A stretch of DNA of 45,157 nt from Steroidobacteraceae bacterium (GTDB taxonomy: Bacteria; Pseudomonadota; Gammaproteobacteria; Steroidobacterales; Steroidobacteraceae). The notes beneath the pieces were generated by a model, which saw only the letters and a program-made list of their open reading frames with translations, searched no databases and was not told where the DNA came from. Of this stretch, positions 36,191 through 44,131 are shown piece by piece. The stretch covers positions 1 through 45,157 of the forward strand of contig JADGHX010000017.1 of the NCBI GenBank assembly GCA_019683695.1, in the 5' to 3' direction. The position numbers and the translations under genes were made by a program. How positions within the stretch are numbered: the stretch's first letter is position 1; each line of letters starts with the position of its first letter.

Positions 36191-38400
36191 TCTGGAAACT
36201 CCTGCCCGGGCGCGCCGGCCGGGAGCGTGAAGCTGAAGCGCATGCGCCCCTCCGGGGTGCGCAGCGCGGTGATCCGGCCGTTGTGCCGCTCGATGATGGA
36301 TTTCACGATCCACAGGCCGAGCCCGAGCCCGCCGGGCTCCGGCTCCACCTCGGGGCCGCGGCTGAAACGCTCGAAGATGGAGCCTTCGGCGCCGGGCGGC
36401 AGCCCGGTGCCTTCGTCCTCCACCCAGGCCGTGACGGAACCGTCCGCGTGCGTGGCGCCGATGCGGATCGCGCTGCCTTCCGGGGCGAACTTGTTCGCGT
36501 TGGCAATGAGATTGACGAACACCTGCGTGAGCCGCTGAGCATCGCCGTCGATCGGCGGGAGGTCCTCCGGAATGCTGACCTCCAGCGTCTGCTCGCGTTG
36601 GGTCAGCAGCGATTCGATCAACGCTCGCGCTTCCTCAATCACTGTACCGAGATCGACGCTCTGCCGCCGGATACTGAGCTGACCTGCCTCGATGCGAACG
36701 CTCTCGAGAAGATTGTCGATCAGGCGAGTGAGGCGCTGCGTGCCGCGTTCCAGCGAAAGCACGAGCTCGCGTTGCTGGTCCGTGCTCATCGTGGTGAGGC
36801 CGTCGCGGAGCAATTCGATGGACGCAAGCTGTGCCGCGAGCGGCGTGCGAAATTCGTGCGAGATATTCGCCAGCACCGTATCCCGCGCGCGCCGCACGGC
36901 TTCGAGCTCCGTTTCGTCGCGGATCACCTGCACCTGCAGGCCCTCCGCGAGATCGGAGCTCGTGATCACCGTGGTGCGCAGACCCCGGTCACCGGTCTGC
37001 AGGTGCTCCACGTTCTTCGCGCTGCCTTCCCGGCGCGCCAGGATGATGGGGCAATTGAAGTCGCAGGGACGGCGGCCGTCGATCCAGCGCGGGTTGAGCA
37101 CATCGCCGCAGAAGCGGCCCACCGCGTCCTCGGGATTCACGCCAAGCAGCTTCGCCGCCTGAGGGTTCAGGTAACGGATCGTGCGATTCTTGTCGACCGC
37201 ATAAACGCCTTCGACGATGCCCGCGAGCACCGCCCGCGCTTCCGCCTCATGCCTGCGCAGCGTGCCAGTGAGGTCCACCAGGTTGTGGCGCATGTCTTCC
37301 ATCGTGCGAGCGAGTGCGCCCACTTCGGCAGGCCCGCGCGTGGGAATGGACGTGGAGAAATCGCCTTGCCCGAGCCGGACGGCGGAGTCCGTGAGCGCCT
37401 CGATGGGTGCGGCGACGAGCTGGCCGAGAATGATGCCGGCGATCACGGCGAGCACGGACAACACGATCGCGGCGAGAATGAGTCGTCGGATGAGCCGGCC
37501 CGTGGAGGTGTCGATGGCCGCCGCCGGCAGACGCGTTTCGATAAGCGCGATCACCTCGCCCGTTGAAGCGAAGACCGGAAAGCTCGAGGCGTAGAGATCC
37601 AGCGCAGGCACGCGCTGCACGGCCGAGCGTCCGTCCGCGAGCCCGGCCGAATGCAGGGACGTGAAGTCGTTGACGGGTGCTGCGCTGAATGCGCGATAGT
37701 TGATGAGGCGCACATCGAGGCCCACATGCGCGCTCAGCGCGCGCGCGAGCTTCTCATCCATCAGCCGCACGATGAATACGCGAACGTCCGGCGGATTGCT
37801 GACCCTCGTGACCGCGCCCAGCATCGGGTACTTCGACGACTCGGGCGTGACCAGGAATCGCTCGCCCTGCTCCGCATTCGCCGTGACGATGTCCGACCAG
37901 GGAACCGACGCGCCGGCTTCCGCGACGAGCTTGTCGCCCTCGAACACGCCGCACGCGTCCATGCCCGCGGTTTCGCAGAAGCGCCGCAGGAAGGGCGGTA
38001 TGGACTCGACGTTCCCCTGCGCGAGAAGCCGCTGCAGGGTCGGCCGATCCGCGAGAATGCGCGCCGCGGACAGCGCATCCTCTCCCATGCGGCGCAGGTC
38101 CTCACGGGCCACGGCGCCTGCGAGCTGCACCCGCGCCTGCCCCTGCTCGTCCGCCAGATCCCGCAGCATCCCGACGGCGATGAACGAGATGCCCGTCATC
38201 ACCAGCACGACCAGCGCCACATTGATGCCGGCGAGCAGCCACGCGAGCCCGGCCTTGCGGGGATCGAAGCGCAGCCGGGCGAGGGGGTTGGACAGATCGC
38301 CCGCGATTCGCCGCAGGAACTCCCTGGCGCGCGGGGCGGTGTCGTCTGCGACGCTGCGAGTCCGACGGGCTCTCAGAAGCTGTCGGAGGCGCTCGAGCAT
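36187..38400 (-). CDS. Membrane sensor histidine kinase with HAMP and PAS domains
   Basis: This 737-residue kinase has a cytoplasmic N-tail, TM1 (about 52-78), a periplasmic sensor domain of about 225 residues (79-303), TM2 (305-330) and HAMP (about 328-382). A PAS domain follows (388-497), then HisKA with H515 in NISHEFRTPL, and HATPase_c with NLIANANK, DEGTGLPP and GLGLGLWIVK. The PAS domain carries C431, C446 and C450 in a C-x14-C-x3-C pattern, which could sense redox or metal. The gene starts six bases after cysW and overlaps the regulator, so its signal may be periplasmic sulfate supply or transporter status. The ligand is unknown. Confidence 0.92.
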   Translation of the reverse strand: MLERLRQLLRARRTRSVADDTAPRAREFLRRIAGDLSNPLARLRFDPRKAGLAWLLAGINVALVVLVMTGISFIAVGMLRDLADEQGQARVQLAGAVAREDLRRMGEDALSAARILADRPTLQRLLAQGNVESIPPFLRRFCETAGMDACGVFEGDKLVAEAGASVPWSDIVTANAEQGERFLVTPESSKYPMLGAVTRVSNPPDVRVFIVRLMDEKLARALSAHVGLDVRLINYRAFSAAPVNDFTSLHSAGLADGRSAVQRVPALDLYASSFPVFASTGEVIALIETRLPAAAIDTSTGRLIRRLILAAIVLSVLAVIAGIILGQLVAAPIEALTDSAVRLGQGDFSTSIPTRGPAEVGALARTMEDMRHNLVDLTGTLRRHEAEARAVLAGIVEGVYAVDKNRTIRYLNPQAAKLLGVNPEDAVGRFCGDVLNPRWIDGRRPCDFNCPIILARREGSAKNVEHLQTGDRGLRTTVITSSDLAEGLQVQVIRDETELEAVRRARDTVLANISHEFRTPLAAQLASIELLRDGLTTMSTDQQRELVLSLERGTQRLTRLIDNLLESVRIEAGQLSIRRQSVDLGTVIEEARALIESLLTQREQTLEVSIPEDLPPIDGDAQRLTQVFVNLIANANKFAPEGSAIRIGATHADGSVTAWVEDEGTGLPPGAEGSIFERFSRGPEVEPEPGGLGLGLWIVKSIIERHNGRITALRTPEGRMRFSFTLPAGAPGQEFPE

Positions 38401-38406
38401 GGGGCG

Positions 38407-39279
38407 TCAGTGGCCCTTGTAGCCGGTGCGCTCGACGAGCGACTTGACGACGAGCGTCAGCACCGCGAGCAGGGTGAGGAGCGAGGCCACGGCGAACGCG
38501 CCCACGAAGTTGTACTCGTTGTAGAGAATCTCGATGTGCAGCGGCATGGTGTTCGTGACGCCGCGGATGTGGCCCGAGACGACCGAGACCGCGCCGAATT
38601 CGCCCATGGCGCGAGCGTTACAGAGGATGACGCCGTACACCAGCCCCCATCGCACCTTGGGCAGCGTGACCCGGAAAAAGGTCATCCAGGCACCCGCGCC
38701 GAGCGTGATGGCGGCTTCCTCCTCGTCGTTCCCGAGCTGCTGCATGAGCGGGATCAGCTCGCGGGCCACGTAGGGGAACGTGACAAACATCGTCGCGAGG
38801 ATGATGCCCGGCAGCGCGAACACGATGCTGATGTCGTGTTCCTGGAGCCACAGCCCGAACCAGCCCTGCAGGCCGAACAGCAGCACGTACACCAGGCCCG
38901 AGATCACGGGCGACACGGCGAGCGGCAGGTCGATGAGCGTGATCAGGAAGCTCTTGCCGCGAAACTCGAACTTGGCGATGGCCCAGGCCGCAGCCAGGCC
39001 GAACACGGTGTTGATCGGCACGACCACGGCCGCGGTGAGCAGGGTCAGGCGGATGGCCGCGCCGGTATCCGGATCGCTGAAGCTCGCGAGATAGGCTTCA
39101 TAGCCCTTCTCGAGCGCCATCGTGAAAACGGTCGCGAGCGGCGCGAACAGCAGTGCGGCCAGGAACAGCAGCGAAACCCCGATGAAGAACGCGCGCACGA
39201 ACGCCGTGGTCAGCGTATCGCGCCCGGGGCGCGTGGCGTGCTCGTCGACGAAGATCTGCGTGGCTCGGCTCGCCATCAT
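38407..39279 (-). CDS. cysW: Sulfate ABC transporter permease CysW
   Basis: This 290-residue inner-membrane permease has six predicted hydrophobic segments and the permease loop EEEAAITLGAGAWMTFFRVTLP that contacts the ATPase. It pairs with CysT to form the sulfate/thiosulfate channel. The ATG at 39279 overlaps the cysT stop by four bases; a second ATG follows immediately. The longer open frame upstream is an artefact of overlap with cysT. It is followed six bases later by the sensor kinase gene. Confidence 0.94.
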   Translation of the reverse strand: MMASRATQIFVDEHATRPGRDTLTTAFVRAFFIGVSLLFLAALLFAPLATVFTMALEKGYEAYLASFSDPDTGAAIRLTLLTAAVVVPINTVFGLAAAWAIAKFEFRGKSFLITLIDLPLAVSPVISGLVYVLLFGLQGWFGLWLQEHDISIVFALPGIILATMFVTFPYVARELIPLMQQLGNDEEEAAITLGAGAWMTFFRVTLPKVRWGLVYGVILCNARAMGEFGAVSVVSGHIRGVTNTMPLHIEILYNEYNFVGAFAVASLLTLLAVLTLVVKSLVERTGYKGH

Positions 39280-40145
39280 CGGCCCGTCCGTGTGTGGCGC
39301 CGCCGCCCCCACGCCTGCAGCAGGTTGATGGCGAGCAGCATGATGAACGAGATGAAGAGCATCACGGTCCCGAGCGCCGCGGCGCCCCGGTAGTCGAACT
39401 CCTCGAGCTTGATCACGATCAGGAGCGGTGTGATCTCGGTCTTCATCGGCAGGTTGCCGGAAATGAAGATCACGGAGCCGTACTCGCCCACGGCGCGCGC
39501 AAAGGCGAGTGCGAAGCCGGTGAGCATGGCCGGCAGAACCGTGGGCAGGATGATGCGGCGGAAGATGTGAAAGCGCCCGGCGCCGAGCGTCTCGGCGGCA
39601 TCCTCGAGGTCCTTCTGCACCTCGGCGAGCGCGGGCTGCACCGTGCGCACCATGAAGGGCATGCCGATGAGCGTGAGGGCGACGGTGACGCCGATCCACG
39701 TATAGGCCACCTTGATGCCGAAGGGCTCGAGGTACTGCCCGATCCAGCCGTTCTGCGCGAACACCGTCGTCAAGGCGATGCCTGACACCGCCGTGGGCAG
39801 CGCGAAGGGCATGTCGATCAGCGCGTCGATAATCCGCTTGCCCGGAAACTCATAGCGCACCAGCGTCCAGGCAATGATGAACCCGAACACGAGATTGATG
39901 CCGGCCGCGAGCAGCGAGGCGCCGAAGGACAGGCGGTAAGACCCGACCGCACGCGGGTCGAGGATGACCTCCCAGAACTCGCTCCAGCTCAGCCGCAGCG
40001 ACATCAGCACGAGCGCCGCGAGCGGCAGCAGCACGATGGCGCTGAGGAAGAACGTGGTGAATCCGAACGTGAGCCCGAAGCCGGGCAGCACGCTCGGCTG
40101 CCTCAGCGCACGAGGCGCAGACCGCGTCTCGACTGCGGCATTCAT
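39276..40145 (-). CDS. cysT: Sulfate ABC transporter permease CysT (CysU)
   Basis: This 289-residue permease partner of CysW has the conserved LIDMPFALPTAVSGIALTT segment and the EAA-like loop DLEDAAETLGAGRFHIFRRIILP. The ARAVGEYGSVIFISGNLP segment is typical of CysT. Its ATG overlaps the cysA stop (ATGA), and its stop overlaps the cysW ATG, giving strict translational coupling in the order A-T-W. The order differs from the E. coli cysPTWA operon, where the ATPase gene is last. Confidence 0.94.
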   Translation of the reverse strand: MNAAVETRSAPRALRQPSVLPGFGLTFGFTTFFLSAIVLLPLAALVLMSLRLSWSEFWEVILDPRAVGSYRLSFGASLLAAGINLVFGFIIAWTLVRYEFPGKRIIDALIDMPFALPTAVSGIALTTVFAQNGWIGQYLEPFGIKVAYTWIGVTVALTLIGMPFMVRTVQPALAEVQKDLEDAAETLGAGRFHIFRRIILPTVLPAMLTGFALAFARAVGEYGSVIFISGNLPMKTEITPLLIVIKLEEFDYRGAAALGTVMLFISFIMLLAINLLQAWGRRRHTRTGR

Positions 40146-41914
40146 GCCTGCACCTCAGGCTCGCGATACACGATGAGCATCGGCCATCGGGGCGTCGAGG
40201 CGAGGAGATCCGCAAAGCGGTGCGCCAGGCCGTTGATCTGCGAGATGCCGAGAATGAGCAGCGGATCCACGGATTCGCCGAGCTGCCGAACCAGCTCGGT
40301 GGAAACGTTGCCGACGCGCAGCTCCGTGCGCATTTCCAGACCATGCACCGCCTGGGCTTCGGACCGCGCGTCCAGCAACGCGCGCATGCCGTGCGGGCGC
40401 TGCGACTCCGCTGTGCCCTGAGGCATGACGTCCACGTAAATGGCTTCGGCCGACAGGTGACGCAGCAGGCTTGCAGACACGGCGAGCGTGGCGGACTTGG
40501 CCGCCTCATCGGCCCAGTGAATGAGCACCCGCTGCGGCGGCGGCGCATTCGGCGGCAGCACGAAGACTTCCTCCGCGCCGCGAGCGAGCAGGCATTCGAT
40601 GTCCTTCAGCGAATCCGGCTGCGCGGCAACCACCGCCGCGCCGACGAACTTGCCACTGCGTGAGGAGCAATCCCGACTGCCGTTCGCGAGTGCGGGCTCG
40701 ACTCGCGTGGCCACGCGCGTCTTCATGCGCGCGGCGAGCTCCACGAGCAAGGGTTGGCGACTAAGATGCTCCACCTCCGCATCGCTTGCCGCACATGCGG
40801 TGAAACTCGACAACGGCGTGGGCAGCACGTGAATGCGCCGCACCCCGATCGCGACATGCTGGCCGCGCTGAACCTCGAACGCGCGCTGCTCGTGCTGTGT
40901 GCGGGTGACCTCGAGATACTCGCCGTCCCCGTTCGACTTGGCGAGCTGCACTTCCGCGGAGCCGTTCGTGAGGCGCACGCGCAGGCGTTCGAGTGCGCCC
41001 GTGAACACGAGCTCTTCGACCGTGCCCGCCGCAAGATAGCTGCTCGTCAGCGCTTCGCGCGTCGGGGCCAGCTCGATTTCCTCCGGACGCAGCACGGCCA
41101 CCACTTCGTGTTCGCGGCCGCTCACGCTGCCCTCCACAGCTCGCGCATTCACCGCGTGATTGCCGAAGTGAATGCCGTCCTTCGATTGCCGCGCGAGCAG
41201 CAGGTTGGCCGCGCCGAGGAACGTGGCGACGAAGCGCGTCGCCGGGCGCTTGTACAGCTCGTCCGGCCGGCCGACCTCGAGCAGCCGCCCGAGATTCATG
41301 ACGCCGATGCGATCGGCCAGCGCGAAGGCCTCTTCCTGATCATGCGTGACGAGCACGGTGGTGATTCCGAGCTCACGCTGCACCTGGCGGATGGTTCTGC
41401 GCAGCTCCTCGCGGATCTTCGCGTCCAGCGCGCCAAAGGGCTCATCGAGCAGCAGCACTTCAGGCTTGTGCGCCAGGGCGCGAGCGACGGCGACGCGCTG
41501 CTGCTGCCCGCCGGAGAGCTGCGCCGGCAGGCGCTCATCCATGCCTTCCAGCGCCACGAGCCGCAGCAGCTCCTTGCGACGCTGCACGCGCTCCGCACGC
41601 TTCACGCGACGAACGCGCAGCGCGAACTCGATGTTGTCGGCCACCGTCATGTGCCGGAACAGGGCGTAGTTCTGGAACACGAGCCCTACGCCTCGCTCGC
41701 GAGCGGCGGTGTGTGTGACGTCCCGCCCGTGAAGCGCGATGCGGCCGTGGTCCACGCCGGTGAGGCCCGCGATGGCGCGCAGGAGCGTGCTCTTGCCGCT
41801 GCCGCTGGGACCCAGGAGAACGAAGAACTCACCGTCCCCGATTTCCAGGGACACATCGTTGACGACGGGCGCGCCCTGATAGCGCTTGGTGACCTGATCG
41901 AGCGTGATGGACAT
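40142..41914 (-). CDS. cysA: Sulfate transporter ATPase CysA fused to a C-terminal USP-like domain
   Basis: This 590-residue protein is far longer than normal CysA (about 350-365). Residues 1-235 are the ABC ATPase: Walker A GPSGSGKST (35-43), Q-loop F80-Q81, signature LSGGQQQR (133-140), Walker B VLLLDEP (153-159) and the switch histidine H191. Residues ~240-365 form the TOBE-type regulatory region. Residues ~366-460 are a linker of uncertain fold, possibly a degenerate half-domain. Residues ~461-590 resemble a universal stress protein, with RVLIHWADEAAKSATLAVSA at the start, a LLILGI strand and the final WPMLIVYRE. It is the first gene of the operon. The extension may tie transport to stress or nucleotide level. 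Confidence 0.9.
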   Translation of the reverse strand: MSITLDQVTKRYQGAPVVNDVSLEIGDGEFFVLLGPSGSGKSTLLRAIAGLTGVDHGRIALHGRDVTHTAARERGVGLVFQNYALFRHMTVADNIEFALRVRRVKRAERVQRRKELLRLVALEGMDERLPAQLSGGQQQRVAVARALAHKPEVLLLDEPFGALDAKIREELRRTIRQVQRELGITTVLVTHDQEEAFALADRIGVMNLGRLLEVGRPDELYKRPATRFVATFLGAANLLLARQSKDGIHFGNHAVNARAVEGSVSGREHEVVAVLRPEEIELAPTREALTSSYLAAGTVEELVFTGALERLRVRLTNGSAEVQLAKSNGDGEYLEVTRTQHEQRAFEVQRGQHVAIGVRRIHVLPTPLSSFTACAASDAEVEHLSRQPLLVELAARMKTRVATRVEPALANGSRDCSSRSGKFVGAAVVAAQPDSLKDIECLLARGAEEVFVLPPNAPPPQRVLIHWADEAAKSATLAVSASLLRHLSAEAIYVDVMPQGTAESQRPHGMRALLDARSEAQAVHGLEMRTELRVGNVSTELVRQLGESVDPLLILGISQINGLAHRFADLLASTPRWPMLIVYREPEVQA

Positions 41915-41958
41915 AGGGCCCGCAATGCTACCGGGGCCTCGTTCGCGGCGTGAGCATC

Positions 41959-41988
41959 AACCGGTTATATGGAGGTAACAAACCGGTT
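41959..41988. promoter_or_regulatory. Tandem AACCGGTT palindromes in the cysA promoter region
   Basis: Two identical 8-bp palindromes, AACCGGTT at 41959-41966 and 41981-41988, have centres 22 bp apart, or two helical turns, which suits a tandem dimeric activator or repressor. On the minus strand a TATAAC-like -10 box (41969-41964) overlaps the proximal site. That would place the transcript start about 43 bases before the cysA ATG. No clear -35 box is present, consistent with activator dependence. The operon's own response regulator or CysB is the obvious candidate. Confidence 0.6.
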
Positions 41989-42024
41989 GCATTTGCCGGC
42001 GCGGCGGCAGTCGTCCACCGCAGC

Positions 42025-42294
42025 TCAGAGCACCATCAGCACGCCTTCGCTCGCGGACAGCTCGCGGGCCAGGGCCTCGACCTGTTCCCGGCTGACGGCG
42101 CGGATGGTGTACGAGATCGAGAGGAAGTTGCCGTTCGCGCTCAGCCGCTCGCTGATGCGCTCCGTCTCGACATCGGGCGCATGCCGGATCACCACCGCGT
42201 GAATGCGCGCGCGGAACTCGACCGACGGCCGCCCGACCACCTTGATCGGGTAGTCGGTGGGAAACGTGAGGAGCTGCTGCTGTTCACTCGTCAT
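42025..42294 (-). CDS. ybeD: DUF493/YbeD family protein
   Basis: This 89-residue ferredoxin-like-fold protein begins with MTSEQQQLLTFPTDYPIKVV and ends in SEGVLMVL, matching YbeD. It is predicted to be a small allosteric or regulatory protein; its function is unknown, though it is normally encoded directly before lipB. Here lipB lies 9.2 kb away on the other strand. The start lies five bases after the dat stop, so it is co-transcribed with dat-rlpA-mltB. Nothing follows it in the operon, since the sulfate island begins 37 bases after its stop region with the divergent-facing AACCGGTT sites. Confidence 0.9.
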   Translation of the reverse strand: MTSEQQQLLTFPTDYPIKVVGRPSVEFRARIHAVVIRHAPDVETERISERLSANGNFLSISYTIRAVSREQVEALARELSASEGVLMVL

Positions 42295-42299
42295 GCCAC

Positions 42300-43172
42300 T
42301 CACCAGGGTTGTGCGGCCAGCTCGGTCTTGTAGCGCTCCAGCTCGTCCCGCATGCGGCGGTAGAGCGGTCCCGGCTTGCCTTGCCCGACGGCGCGGCCGT
42401 CCAGCGTAGTGACGGCAACGAGCTCGCGCCCGGCGGAGCTCAGCCAAATTTCGTCCGCGCCGCGCAGCTCCGCCTCGCTGATGCGCGTTGCCCGGTGTGG
42501 AATGCCCATTCGCTGCGCGAGTTCCTCGACGACTCCGCGCGTGGTGCCCGGCAGGATGCGGTGCGACTGACACGGGGAGAGGATCTCCCCGTTGATCACT
42601 ACGTGCACGGCGGAAGCGCTGCCCTCCGTGAGCTCCCCGTCTCTCAGCAGAATGGTCTCGCTCGCGCGCACGTCAGCGGAAAGCTGACGCAGAAGCACGT
42701 TCGCGAGCAATGCCACGGACTTGATGTCACATCGGGCCCAGCGCGTGTCCTGCGCGGTGATGCATGCGACGCCGTTCTGCTGAGCCTCTGCGCCAGCCAC
42801 CGGGAAAGGCGCTGCGAAGGCGAACACGGTGCGCGGAATGACCGGCAGCGGCACATGGTTGCGCCCGCGTTCCGCGCCACGGGTCACCTGCCAGTACACG
42901 TACTGGTCCACCTTGCCGTTGGGCTCGATGAGTTTCGCGATGATGTCGCGCCATTCCCCACGCGTGTGCGGATCTTCCATGCGGATGGCGGCGAGGCTGC
43001 GCGTGAGCCGCTCGGCGTGAGCGTCGAAGCGGAACGGGCGCCCCTTGTAGACGGGCATCACTTCATAGACGCCATCGGCAAACAGGAAACCGCGATCGAA
43101 GGGCGAGATGCGCGCCTGATCGATGGGCAGATACTCACCGTTCAGGTAGCAGAGCGGGAAGGGTTCGGCCAT
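42300..43172 (-). CDS. dat: D-alanine/D-amino acid aminotransferase
   Basis: This 290-residue class IV PLP aminotransferase has the opening NGEYLPIDQARISPFDRGFLF. The PLP lysine is K151 in CDIKSVALLANV, and LTEGSASAVHVVINGEILSP follows. It interconverts D-alanine and D-glutamate with their keto acids, linking to peptidoglycan precursors. A branched-chain or aminodeoxychorismate lyase relative is possible, but the rlpA-dat-ybeD setting favours D-amino-acid aminotransferase. It starts 23 bases after the rlpA stop; the D-Ala-D-Ala carboxypeptidase gene usually found between them is missing. Confidence 0.9.
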   Translation of the reverse strand: MAEPFPLCYLNGEYLPIDQARISPFDRGFLFADGVYEVMPVYKGRPFRFDAHAERLTRSLAAIRMEDPHTRGEWRDIIAKLIEPNGKVDQYVYWQVTRGAERGRNHVPLPVIPRTVFAFAAPFPVAGAEAQQNGVACITAQDTRWARCDIKSVALLANVLLRQLSADVRASETILLRDGELTEGSASAVHVVINGEILSPCQSHRILPGTTRGVVEELAQRMGIPHRATRISEAELRGADEIWLSSAGRELVAVTTLDGRAVGQGKPGPLYRRMRDELERYKTELAAQPW

Positions 43173-43195
43173 GACTGATTGTAGCAGCGCCGCCG

Positions 43196-44041
43196 TCAGT
43201 CCAGCGCCAGGAACGCGTCCTCAACGCCCAGCTTGTTGAGCCGCGCGATCAGTCTGTCGAACTCCGCCGCGCTCGCTACCGGGCCGGCACGCACGCGGAA
43301 GAGGCGGGGTTTGCCATCGAGCGGGGACTGCACGAAGGCGCTGTCGATGCCATTTGCTTTCAACCGCTGCACAAGCCGATAGGCGTTGCTTTCCTCTGCG
43401 AACGCGCCCGCCTGCACGAACAGCTCCTGCGGGGGTGTCTCCTCATTTCGCGAAAGGGCATCGATGTTGTTCGGCGTCAGCGCACGCACCTCGACGAGCG
43501 TCGTGCCCTCGCGGAGCATGTCCAGCTTCGCGGCGGCAACGTACGACAAGTCGATGAGGCGGTTCTTCGCGAACGGCCCTCGATCGTTGATCCGCACGAC
43601 AACGCTCTTGCCGTTGCGAAGGTTCGTCACCCGCGCGTACGCCGGCAGCGGCAGTGTCTTGTGAGCCGCCGTCATGGCGTACATGTCGTACTTTTCGCCC
43701 ATGGACGTGAGCGAGCCGTGGAAATTCGGCCCGTACCAGGATGCGACGCCGCGCTCCACGTAGCCCTCCGCGGTGTCGAGCACTTTGTATCTTTTGCCGA
43801 GGACCACGTAGGAGGGCGGGTTGCCGCGTTTGCTGCGCGGCTCGAACCGGGGCACCGCGTCCGGAATGTCCTCGAGGTTTTTCGGCGGGTGTGCCGTGGG
43901 CGGGGGCACCGGCTGCATGACCGGCGGTGTGGGACTCGGGGGTTGTGGCCGTTCCCGCCGACTCGTGACCGAACACGCCGCGAGCAGCACCGTGATGAGC
44001 AGGACTCCGGGGAGTCTTGTACGCCGGAGTGTCCCGATCAT
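43196..44041 (-). CDS. rlpA: Septal ring lytic transglycosylase RlpA (lipoprotein)
   Basis: This 281-residue lipoprotein has the lipobox LLAAC (C23), a proline-rich linker (about 28-60), the double-psi beta-barrel RlpA domain (about 92-185, with GVASWYGPNFHG and VRINDRGPFAKNRLIDLS) and a C-terminal SPOR domain (about 206-281, QELFVQAGAFAEESNAYRLV). SPOR binds denuded septal glycan; some RlpA proteins cleave it. It follows mltB by 90 bases in the same direction and acts with it in cell-wall remodelling at division. Confidence 0.93.
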   Translation of the reverse strand: MIGTLRRTRLPGVLLITVLLAACSVTSRRERPQPPSPTPPVMQPVPPPTAHPPKNLEDIPDAVPRFEPRSKRGNPPSYVVLGKRYKVLDTAEGYVERGVASWYGPNFHGSLTSMGEKYDMYAMTAAHKTLPLPAYARVTNLRNGKSVVVRINDRGPFAKNRLIDLSYVAAAKLDMLREGTTLVEVRALTPNNIDALSRNEETPPQELFVQAGAFAEESNAYRLVQRLKANGIDSAFVQSPLDGKPRLFRVRAGPVASAAEFDRLIARLNKLGVEDAFLALD

Positions 44042-44131
44042 GAACCCCGCAGCGCCTTCATCGACAGGACACCGGATCGGCTTCGTGGCGCGGCGAATGG
44101 CGCGAATGAGCCGGCGCGCGCTGCACCGGCA

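Noticed and set aside
37651-39393. 580-codon plus-strand open frame opposite the kinase and cysW
   Set aside because: Antisense shadow with His/Arg/Glu-rich composition and no motif.
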